Part shown: positions 1-5,954 of the stretch, piece by piece
Layout: each line of letters opens with the position of its first letter
How positions within the stretch are numbered: position 1 is the first letter of the stretch
Assembly: GCA_024276395.1 (NCBI GenBank)
Contig: JAJRXH010000319.1
Coordinates: 1 to 8,012, forward strand
Reading direction: 5' to 3'
Origin: an archaeon
GTDB taxonomy: Archaea; Asgardarchaeota; Heimdallarchaeia; Hodarchaeales; S146-22
DNA length: 8,012 bases
The notes under the pieces: generated by a model
What the model saw: only the letters and a program-made list of their open reading frames with translations
Databases searched by the model: none
What the model was told of the DNA's origin: nothing
Position numbers and translations under genes: made by a program

Positions 1-1578
1 AAAGATTTCAATTCCGAATTTGCTCCTCACTTGCTCACAGCAATCGAAAGATGTTGGAAACGTTACCTTTCATTTGCCATGAAAAGAGAATTAAGAAGAC
101 AGATTACAGAGCGAGCTGAACAACAATCAATCAAGGTCTTTGGAGAAAACTTGAAAAATCTCTTGTTACAGCCCCCTTTAAAAGACAAAACCGTGATGGG
201 AATTGATCCCGGTTACCGAACTGGTTGCAAGATAGCAATCGTAGATCCGACCTCTAAAGTGCTCGTGACCGAATCTATTTATCCACATGCCCCACAAAAC
301 AAGTGGAATGAAGCTAAGCACATCATTTACAAGTTCATCCAAAAATATCACGTGGATATCATTGCAATAGGAAACGGAACTGCCTCAAGAGAAACAGAAA
401 AGCTGGTCGCAGAGGTCATCAACCAACTCGGATTAAGGTCAGCCAAGTACATCATCGTAAGTGAAGCTGGAGCATCGGTATATTCCGCTTCAGAAGTTGC
501 TCGTGAAGAATTTCCAGATCTTGATGTATCCATCAGAGGTGCTATTTCCATAGCACGGAGAGTACAAGATCCCCTAGCCGAACTAGTAAAAATTGACCCT
601 CGTAGTATCGGCGTGGGACAATATCAACATGACATTCCAGGGTTAAAGAAAGAATTGGATAAAGTCGTGGTAGATGCTGTAAACAAGGTAGGTGTAAACA
701 TCAATACCGCATCTGTATACTTATTGAAATACGTTTCTGGTCTCACGAAAGCCATTGCACAAAATATCGTGAAATTTAGAGAAGAAAATGGAAAAATCAC
801 TTCACGGAATCAGCTTCTTCAAGTTCCCAGGCTAGGACCGAAAACATTTGAACAGTGCGCTGGTTTCCTACGAATTCCCGACTCTGAGGAAACACCTTTT
901 GACAACACAGCAGTGCATCCCGAAAGCTATGATCTAGCTAGAAAAATTCTCGAACTAGTAGGAGAAAACGAGAAAGGACTTACTGATCCAAGAAAACGTG
1001 CCAAAATCCAAGAAAAGTTAGCAAGTCTCGACCCTCAGATGGTTGCCACCAACTTAAATGCCATGGACCGCTTGGAAACAGTAAAAGACATCATCCAAAT
1101 ACTTCAAAATCCATTTAGAGACCCAAGAGAAGATCTACCAAAGCCGCAACTCCGTTCTGATGTCTTAAGCATTGAAGATCTCAAAGAAGGAATGATTCTC
1201 GAGGGAACAGTAACCAACGTGACCGATTTTGGGGCATTCATTGACATCGGAGTTAAGCAATCTGGACTCGTACATATCTCCGAATTAGCAAATAGATTCG
1301 TAAGACACCCCTCTGAAATTGTTAAGGTTGGCGATATCGTGAAAGTGAAAGTAATTTCCCTAGATCTTCAGAGAGAACGGATAGGATTATCCCTCAAGCA
1401 AGCTGTCGAATCAGAAGAAGCTGAAGATGATATGACAACAACACGAGTACGACGTTCCACGACTAGTAAAGAACAAGACCCATTAGATAAAAGAACCAGA
1501 TTCCAAAAGAAAGGAAAAGCTAAGCCTGAGGACAAAAAACTAAAAGATTTATTCTCTTCGGGGAAAATCAGGCTTTAA
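1..1578 (+). CDS. tex: Tex/Spt6-like RNA-binding transcription accessory protein, 5' end cut by the window
   Basis: Nucleic-acid-binding protein of the Tex family, cytoplasmic, linked to transcription and RNA metabolism; related to eukaryotic Spt6. The reading frame is open from base 1, and the first visible residues (KDFNSEF...) continue smoothly into family sequence. The TTG at 31 is therefore not the start. Counting from base 1, 525 residues are visible; the family usually has about 720-780, so roughly 200-250 N-terminal residues are missing. Domains in order: end of the helical Tex N-terminal region (1-60); RNase H-like YqgF domain starting at GIDPGYRTG (67-75) and including SEAGASVYSASE; the strongly conserved DPRSIGVGQYQHD stretch; helix-hairpin-helix pair (about 230-292, with INTAS, YVSGL and VPRLGPKTFEQ); S1 RNA-binding domain (about 393-468, with VTDFGAFIDIGVKQSGLVH). 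A charged tail of about 55 residues ends in a basic stretch. No frameshift is seen. The next gene runs towards it on the other strand. Confidence 0.95.
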   Translation, partial: KDFNSEFAPHLLTAIERCWKRYLSFAMKRELRRQITERAEQQSIKVFGENLKNLLLQPPLKDKTVMGIDPGYRTGCKIAIVDPTSKVLVTESIYPHAPQNKWNEAKHIIYKFIQKYHVDIIAIGNGTASRETEKLVAEVINQLGLRSAKYIIVSEAGASVYSASEVAREEFPDLDVSIRGAISIARRVQDPLAELVKIDPRSIGVGQYQHDIPGLKKELDKVVVDAVNKVGVNINTASVYLLKYVSGLTKAIAQNIVKFREENGKITSRNQLLQVPRLGPKTFEQCAGFLRIPDSEETPFDNTAVHPESYDLARKILELVGENEKGLTDPRKRAKIQEKLASLDPQMVATNLNAMDRLETVKDIIQILQNPFRDPREDLPKPQLRSDVLSIEDLKEGMILEGTVTNVTDFGAFIDIGVKQSGLVHISELANRFVRHPSEIVKVGDIVKVKVISLDLQRERIGLSLKQAVESEEAEDDMTTTRVRRSTTSKEQDPLDKRTRFQKKGKAKPEDKKLKDLFSSGKIRL

Positions 1579-1678
1579 TCTTACTGACACCCTCACCGAC
1601 TTCAAGATCAGAGCCTTTACACGGAGATATCTTCGTAAAAAATGAAATAATCTTTATAATTCTAGTCCAGCTTCCTTC

Positions 1679-1684
1679 TTTTTT
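1679..1684 (+). terminator. Possible oligo-T terminator after tex
   Basis: A run of six T in a pyrimidine-rich stretch (CTTCCTTC then T6) lies about 100 bases after the tex stop, inside the 130-base gap before the converging small gene. No convincing hairpin precedes it. Oligo-T alone can end transcription in archaea, so this is a weak candidate. Confidence 0.3.
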
Positions 1685-1708
1685 CAGCAAATAAAGATGG
1701 ATAAAGTT

Positions 1709-2011
1709 TTAAAAAGTAATCATGGTTGGATTATCCAATATTTGTTCAAGCGTGTAACTTTCATATTTTTGTCGGAGATCATCGAGTCTTTTCTGAATGG
1801 TCTCGTCATTATCACCTATCGTTGCCATCCATTCCCAGTAATCTTCAGTTAAGCCAAAAATCTCCAATATTTGTGGAAGCATTTTACCCCATTTATAAAA
1901 ACCAACTTCAAAACTTTCTGATTCGTCCATTACTTTCTCGTAGATGAGACTAACAATTAGATACACGCGAATTTCAGTTTCCTTTAACTCTTTACGATCC
2001 TGAAATGACAA
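1709..2011 (-). CDS. Small acidic protein of unknown function (100 aa)
   Basis: I do not recognise this protein. It has 100 residues, no signal peptide, no membrane segment and no cysteine. It is rich in Glu and Asp, looks mostly helical, and has an aromatic cluster in its middle (FYKWGK, then EDYWEWM) followed by a charged helix (QKRLDDLRQKYESY). The start appears to be TTG at 2011: an in-frame stop lies 16-18 bases upstream, and AAGGGA sits six bases before the TTG. The ATG at 2040 is out of frame. It lies 62 bases after the stop of the YkgJ-like gene on the same strand, with no clear promoter between, so the two are probably co-transcribed. A 73-codon frame on the opposite strand overlaps it but looks less protein-like. 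That the gene is real rests on composition, ribosome site and position, not on a family match. Confidence 0.6.
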   Translation of the reverse strand: MSFQDRKELKETEIRVYLIVSLIYEKVMDESESFEVGFYKWGKMLPQILEIFGLTEDYWEWMATIGDNDETIQKRLDDLRQKYESYTLEQILDNPTMITF

Positions 2012-2017
2012 AATGGT

Positions 2018-2023
2018 TCCCTT
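2018..2023 (-). promoter_or_regulatory. Ribosome binding site deciding a TTG start
   Basis: The minus strand reads AAGGGA here, followed by six bases and then TTG at 2011. The in-frame stop just upstream leaves only ATT (2014) and TTG (2011) as possible starts near this site, and the spacing favours TTG. Confidence 0.5.
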
Positions 2024-2073
2024 CTTTTACTATATTCCATACTAATCAGCCCTAAGGACAGTTTAGCTAGAGG

Positions 2074-3156
2074 CTATTTTAAAGCATTACGCTTCTCAGC
2101 CCAAACCGGAAGTTGAGACATTTGGATCGGTAGAGTGAGTTTTTTCAAAAAACGACGAAAATGACGACTTTTCATTCGATTCACCAATAACGATTTCCAA
2201 CTGCCACTACTAAGTTTTTTCTTCCAATATTCAATGCCGACGGACTGAGGAAAGCGCCAAGCCATTTCATCAATGAAACGCCAAGCCAAAACCGAATTTT
2301 CTTTCTCCGATGCCAAAAGAATAGCAAGTTTCTCCCATTCTACAACCCATTCCAACAGCTGAAAGTGAATAACCACCAATCTCGCCAAAACACTTTCCAT
2401 TGGCTTAAGACGCAAGAAAGTAGCCGAGAAACCTAGCCAAACAAGAACATTTCTTAAAGCTTGAAGAAATTTAGATGACCAGTAAGATGACTGAACAAGT
2501 AAAACTTCCTCAACTTGGAGAAGGGAGTCCAAGTCCAGAGACTGAAGACTTAATGGGTTAAGAACGTGATGATTATTCTCCAAGAATGATGTTAGGGCGG
2601 TGATGGGTTGTTCTGAAGATAGCAATTGATTTTTCAGCTCTAATTCTTTTCTCACTCGATTTTCTCTGATTCCCGTGTATGGAAAATCGGGATCTGCCAC
2701 ATCACCGAGAAAATGGGGCAAGTATCCCAATTTCATGGCTGATATTTCAAGAGTTTCTCGGAGATCTTGCTCAGATATCTCATCTCCATCCCACCATCTG
2801 AACCCATCTGAACATGGCTCAATCACGGTCAACCATTCATTTGGTGCAAACTGCCAGAATATGAGAGGATAAAGAATGCAGCTTAAGGGTTTATGAATGA
2901 CATCAAGTTGATGGAGTTGGCAGAGACCATCGTCCATAAAATAAGGACACCGAGAACTGCGATAGATGCGATAAATTGGCAAGTTATCCAGATCTTTCAT
3001 GATTTGGGGTCTGGGATACTCTTCAATCAACCATTGGGCTTCCGAGGGCAATAAACCTATGGGATATGGGTCCACGCAACATTTATGTTGACAGTTGCTG
3101 CACGAAAAACTGGTATCATCTGCAAAACCCCGATGTATCACAACTTCTTGTTCCAT
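2074..3156 (-). CDS. YkgJ-like cysteine-cluster (putative zinc/iron-binding) protein with long C-terminal region
   Basis: This 360-residue protein carries the cysteine pattern of the CxxCxxxCC (YkgJ, UPF0153-like) family, thought to bind zinc, iron or an Fe-S centre; no member has a well-established reaction. The cluster begins with CSNCQHKCC (Cys19, 22, 26, 27). It continues with RCPYF and GLCQLHQ (Cys70, 79), then KPLSCILYPL (Cys93), the usual order in the family, and an extra EPCSDG (Cys115). Residues from about 130 to 360 match nothing I recognise: a mainly helical region rich in Leu and Trp with a basic end, roughly twice as long as the metal-binding part. No signal peptide or clear membrane segment is seen. 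The ATG at 3156 has a strong GGTGGAGG just upstream. It is divergent from the S4/methyltransferase gene and probably shares a transcript with the small gene downstream. Confidence 0.85.
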   Translation of the reverse strand: MEQEVVIHRGFADDTSFSCSNCQHKCCVDPYPIGLLPSEAQWLIEEYPRPQIMKDLDNLPIYRIYRSSRCPYFMDDGLCQLHQLDVIHKPLSCILYPLIFWQFAPNEWLTVIEPCSDGFRWWDGDEISEQDLRETLEISAMKLGYLPHFLGDVADPDFPYTGIRENRVRKELELKNQLLSSEQPITALTSFLENNHHVLNPLSLQSLDLDSLLQVEEVLLVQSSYWSSKFLQALRNVLVWLGFSATFLRLKPMESVLARLVVIHFQLLEWVVEWEKLAILLASEKENSVLAWRFIDEMAWRFPQSVGIEYWKKKLSSGSWKSLLVNRMKSRHFRRFLKKLTLPIQMSQLPVWAEKRNALK

Positions 3157-3160
3157 CTTT

Positions 3161-3168
3161 CCTCCACC
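3161..3168 (-). promoter_or_regulatory. Strong Shine-Dalgarno site of the YkgJ-like gene
   Basis: The minus strand reads GGTGGAGG, then AAAG, then the ATG at 3156. The GGAGG core fits the 3' end of 16S rRNA and fixes the start. It contrasts with the divergent neighbour, which has no such site. Confidence 0.7.
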
Positions 3169-3287
3169 GTATCTCTTAAGTTCTTGTAATTGACAGTAGA
3201 TGGCCTCGAAATCTCTTGTCTTACATCCTCTGCTTTCATAAGCATGACATCAAGGTCAAGACAGCTTCAAGAATCATTCTGCTTTTA

Positions 3288-3300
3288 TTTTATAAATAAT
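3288..3300 (+). promoter_or_regulatory. Archaeal-type TATA box, probable leaderless promoter
   Basis: TTTTATAAATAAT is close to the archaeal TATA consensus. Its centre (about 3293) is about 25 bases before the ATG at 3318, so the expected transcription start falls on or next to the start codon. No Shine-Dalgarno sequence lies between (GTAAGTAGCAAA). Together this suggests a leaderless mRNA. The other strand (ATTTATAAAATAAAAG) is also TATA-like and might drive the divergent YkgJ-like gene with a leader of about 100 bases; that second role is a guess. Confidence 0.6.
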
Positions 3301-3317
3301 CAATTGTAAGTAGCAAA

Positions 3318-4022
3318 ATGTATCGATTAGATGAATGGTTAGTCAAACAAGGATTTTTCAAGAGCAGAAAACGTGCCATCAAGTTCATCCGTGATGTTGG
3401 AGTCCGCATCAACGGAAAACTCGTTCAAAAGCCCTCTTATAGAATAAGTAGCAATGTAAACCTAGTTATTGACCAAAATCTTGTATCACATTACAACAAG
3501 CCTGTAGGTTATCATAAACTTGCCTATATTTGTAACCAATTAACTGAAACACCCTTTTCCAGTAAGGACGATTGTCTAGACATCGGATCTAATGTTGGAG
3601 GATTTTCACAATATTTACTGGAAAAAAGTGTTCATTCCGTCCATGCTATCGAAATTTCTCCCCAATTTGAGGCACATCTTCGCCAATTACACGATCAGTG
3701 GCCCAACAAGTTCAGTTATCAAATTGTCAACTATTTTGAAATTGCGCAAACCCTACCAAGAAAATTCACCATCATTACGGCGGACATGACCATCGATCCC
3801 CATTTCTTGTTACAAAATCTCAAATCATTTCTTCTTCCATTAAACGAAGAAAGAATGCTAAGAAAGATATTCATCACCGTGAAACTAGGAAAAAACTTCA
3901 TTAACTTTGGAATGATCAGCAAAATTGAATCAAAAATGAAAAAATTAAGACCAGATTGTACCATCAAGTGGTTAGATTCGCTCGTTGGAAAGCAAGAAAA
4001 AATATTGCTGGTGCTCACGTGA
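3318..4022 (+). CDS. S4-domain/FtsJ-type RNA 2'-O-methyltransferase, TlyA-like
   Basis: Probable SAM-dependent ribose methyltransferase acting on ribosomal or other structured RNA. The 234 residues show the TlyA architecture: an N-terminal S4 RNA-binding domain (1-50; RLDEWLVKQG, SRKRAIKFI, VRINGK, KPSYRI), then a Rossmann-type FtsJ/RrmJ domain. The SAM-binding motif I is CLDIGSNVGGF (86-96). The FtsJ Lys-Asp-Lys-Glu catalytic tetrad can be placed at Lys67 (GYHKL), Asp156 (TADMT), Lys189 (TVKLGK) and Glu227 (KQEKIL); this is my alignment by eye, and the Glu is least certain. It is shorter than bacterial TlyA (about 270 residues), with a contracted C-terminal half, and has NVGGF where TlyA usually has STGGF. 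The start follows a TATA box at leaderless spacing, and no better start exists. The kor genes follow after a 104-base gap. The exact RNA target cannot be read from the sequence. Confidence 0.85.
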   Translation: MYRLDEWLVKQGFFKSRKRAIKFIRDVGVRINGKLVQKPSYRISSNVNLVIDQNLVSHYNKPVGYHKLAYICNQLTETPFSSKDDCLDIGSNVGGFSQYLLEKSVHSVHAIEISPQFEAHLRQLHDQWPNKFSYQIVNYFEIAQTLPRKFTIITADMTIDPHFLLQNLKSFLLPLNEERMLRKIFITVKLGKNFINFGMISKIESKMKKLRPDCTIKWLDSLVGKQEKILLVLT

Positions 4023-4050
4023 GGGAAAGGGATTCATTTAGGCATAACAA

Positions 4051-4060
4051 AATATTTTAA
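4051..4060 (+). promoter_or_regulatory. Possible TATA element of the kor operon
   Basis: AATATTTTAA is the most AT-rich stretch in the 104-base gap before korA. Archaeal spacing would put the transcription start near 4080 and give a leader of about 45 bases. The match to consensus is only moderate. Confidence 0.35.
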
Positions 4061-4077
4061 TTGCACTGAAGAAGAGT

Positions 4078-4097
4078 GAGTAATTGGAGTAATTGGA
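4078..4097 (+). repeat. Tandem 9-base direct repeat in the korA leader
   Basis: GAGTAATTG occurs twice in direct succession (4078-4086 and 4087-4095), followed by GA that begins a third copy. It falls at or just after the inferred transcription start of the kor operon, about 30 bases before the korA ATG. It could be an operator with two half-sites or a chance duplication. Confidence 0.6.
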
Positions 4098-4116
4098 ACG
4101 TGTAAAAAAGGTAAAA

Positions 4117-4121
4117 GTGAT
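4117..4121 (+). promoter_or_regulatory. GTGAT-type ribosome binding site of korA
   Basis: GTGAT followed by five bases and the ATG at 4127 matches the GGTGAT part of the archaeal Shine-Dalgarno consensus, complementary to ATCACC near the 16S rRNA 3' end. An AAGGT a little upstream is too far away (14 bases) to serve. Confidence 0.45.
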
Positions 4122-4126
4122 TTATT

Positions 4127-5872
4127 ATGTATCGAAAAGACGAAATTATTGTAAGAATAGGCGGTGCTGCTGGAGATGGAATTGAGTCTATGGGTGAAAC
4201 CTTAGCACGTACCTTTACACGCCAAGGACTACACGTGCATGGCCTCAAGTATTATCAATCAGTAATTCGGGGCGGGCTGGTTGGCTGGAACATCCGAGCC
4301 GCAAACCATCCCGTCAGAACTCAAGGAGATTACATCGATATTGTCATTGCTCTAGCGCCCACCGCTGCGGAAGTCTATGGAGCAAGAATGAGACCAGGAG
4401 GATATCTCATTTGCGATGAACGAATGAAATTTGATGAAACCAAGATCACGGAAGGTGTGAAAATTTATCGATTACCCTTAGTAGCAACGGCACGAGAATA
4501 TGACATGAAACTAAAGGTGCTCAAGAATCCCATAGCCATGGGAGTGCTTCTCAAAGTGCTCGGGATGGAGCTCACCTATCTTAAAGACTTGCTCACGCAA
4601 CAATTTCAATCAAAAGGTGAACACGTTGTAAAAATGAACCAAGAACTGGCTGAAAAAGGATATGAAATGGGGGAAGAAATTCCCTTATATAAACATGAGC
4701 TCCAGTTAGGCGGCGAGCCAAAATTTTTCATTTCTGGAAATCATGCGGCAGCAGTAGGCGGAATCGCTGGTGGATTGAAATTTTATGCAGCCTATCCGAT
4801 GACTCCCGCCAGTTCCATCTTGCATTTCTTAGCGGCAATGGCTCCAAAATATGATTTAGTCGTAAAACAAGTCGAAGACGAACTAGGAGTAGTCAATGCG
4901 GCCATTGGAGCTGCGTATGCAGGCGCCAGATCGATGTGCGCCACTTCTGGTGGTGGTTTTGCGTTGATGACCGAGGCTATTGGACTTGCCGGAATGACTG
5001 AAATTCCAGTCGTAGTCATTAACAGCATGCGCGGTGGTCCTTCCACGGGATTGCCCACCAATACCGAACAAGGTGATCTAAATCAGTTATTTGGTGCTTC
5101 CCAAGGTGATTATCCAAGAGCAATCATTGCTGCCCTTGATGTCGAGGATGCTTATTATACCATTGTTGAAGCCTTGAACATTGCCGAAAAGTATCAAATG
5201 CCAGTTCTCGTAGCTTTAGATTTGTATCTTTCAGAACATTATGAAACAGTAGAGCCTTTTAACTTAGAGGTGGAAATTTACCGAAGAGAAAAACCTGAAA
5301 GAGAAGGTAACACCTATCTCAGGTACAAGTTCACTGATACTGGCATATCACCCCGCTCAATACCTGGAGAAGAGGGATTCGAACACGTTGCCGCATCAGA
5401 CGAGCATGATCAAGATTCAACGTTAATATCCGACGTGCGAGCTGGTCTTCCAGATATGCTAGAAATCCGAAAAAAGATGATGGAAAAAAGAGGACGAAAA
5501 TTAACACTTGTTAAGAGGGATTTGCGTCCCCTCGTCAAGTATGGGCCTGAAGATGCTGACATCACCATCGTTGGATGGGGATCCACAACAGGCGCCATCC
5601 AAGAGGCAGTTGATATCTTGAATTCGGAAGAAATCAAAGCAAACAGCATTCACATCCGATATATTTATCCATTTCAAACAAAAGAAGTAACAGAAGCACT
5701 AACAAGAGCCAAAAAAAGACTGATAGTTGAAATGAATTACTCTGGACAAATGCGAAGGCACATCAGAGCTGAAACGGGCATTTGGATTGAACACGCTTTC
5801 CTCAAATATAATGGAGATTACTTGCAGCCCCGTGAAATTGTCAACAAGGTGAAGAATATCTTGAGTGAATGA
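4127..5872 (+). CDS. korA: 2-oxoacid:ferredoxin oxidoreductase, fused gamma-alpha subunit
   Basis: Large subunit of the two-subunit enzyme that oxidatively decarboxylates a 2-oxoacid (2-oxoglutarate, pyruvate or a similar acid) with CoA and ferredoxin to an acyl-CoA, CO2 and reduced ferredoxin, in the cytoplasm. At 581 residues it has normal family length. The gamma domain comes first (1 to about 190; GGAAGDGIESMGE near residue 12, then YYQSVIRGG). The alpha pyrimidine-binding domain follows (about 203-390) with YPMTP (223-227), the position of the YPITP signature, and SGGGFALMTEA. Next is RGGPSTGLPT, whose Arg302 and Thr311 match the substrate/CoA-binding Arg344 and Thr353 described for the Sulfolobus enzyme. 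The C-terminal part holds TGISPRSIPG, SDEHD, and a transketolase-C-like domain (GWGSTTGAIQEA). It has no ferredoxin-type cysteine motif, as expected for this subunit. The beta subunit follows on the same strand. Substrate choice cannot be settled from sequence, so korA is used in the family sense. Confidence 0.93.
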   Translation: MYRKDEIIVRIGGAAGDGIESMGETLARTFTRQGLHVHGLKYYQSVIRGGLVGWNIRAANHPVRTQGDYIDIVIALAPTAAEVYGARMRPGGYLICDERMKFDETKITEGVKIYRLPLVATAREYDMKLKVLKNPIAMGVLLKVLGMELTYLKDLLTQQFQSKGEHVVKMNQELAEKGYEMGEEIPLYKHELQLGGEPKFFISGNHAAAVGGIAGGLKFYAAYPMTPASSILHFLAAMAPKYDLVVKQVEDELGVVNAAIGAAYAGARSMCATSGGGFALMTEAIGLAGMTEIPVVVINSMRGGPSTGLPTNTEQGDLNQLFGASQGDYPRAIIAALDVEDAYYTIVEALNIAEKYQMPVLVALDLYLSEHYETVEPFNLEVEIYRREKPEREGNTYLRYKFTDTGISPRSIPGEEGFEHVAASDEHDQDSTLISDVRAGLPDMLEIRKKMMEKRGRKLTLVKRDLRPLVKYGPEDADITIVGWGSTTGAIQEAVDILNSEEIKANSIHIRYIYPFQTKEVTEALTRAKKRLIVEMNYSGQMRRHIRAETGIWIEHAFLKYNGDYLQPREIVNKVKNILSE

Positions 5873-5931
5873 AAAACGTGTACCAACATTAATAACAGCC
5901 TTTCAAGTTAGTTAATAAGAAAGAAGGAAGA

Positions 5932-5949
5932 ATGAGAATCAGGAGATGA
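5932..5949 (+). other. Five-codon upstream ORF before korB
   Basis: ATG AGA ATC AGG AGA TGA encodes MRIRR. It is preceded by AAGGAAG at close spacing, and its TGA overlaps the first possible korB ATG (5946) as ATGA. Its last codons also contain the AGGAG that probably serves korB. It may couple translation or be chance; nothing proves it is translated. Confidence 0.25.
5941..5945 (+). promoter_or_regulatory. Ribosome binding site deciding the korB start
   Basis: AGGAG touches the ATG at 5946, leaving no spacer for it, but lies nine bases before the ATG at 5955. A second AAGGAG (5965-5970) is 14 bases before a third in-frame ATG at 5985. Spacing favours 5955, although all three starts would keep every conserved residue. 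Confidence 0.5.
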
Positions 5950-5954
5950 AAAAA

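Noticed and set aside
31..33. TTG as start of the Tex gene
   Set aside because: The frame is open to base 1 and family sequence continues across this codon, so the gene starts outside the window.
1726..1947. 73-codon plus-strand frame opposite the small acidic protein
   Set aside because: Less protein-like composition and no clear ribosome site; the minus-strand frame has a start signal and a likely operon position.
3731..4018. 95-codon minus-strand frame inside the methyltransferase gene
   Set aside because: Lies wholly inside a well-supported gene on the other strand, over its catalytic region; Phe/Ser-rich composition as expected of an antisense frame of a Lys/Glu-rich gene.
4792..5061. 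89-codon minus-strand frame inside korA (and a second one at 4883-5071)
   Set aside because: Both are shadows of the conserved alpha-subunit core, with no ribosome site and no family resemblance.
5873..5931. Separate promoter for korB in the gap after korA
   Set aside because: The gap is AT-rich but has no stretch close to a TATA consensus at suitable spacing; an operon with korA explains the layout better.
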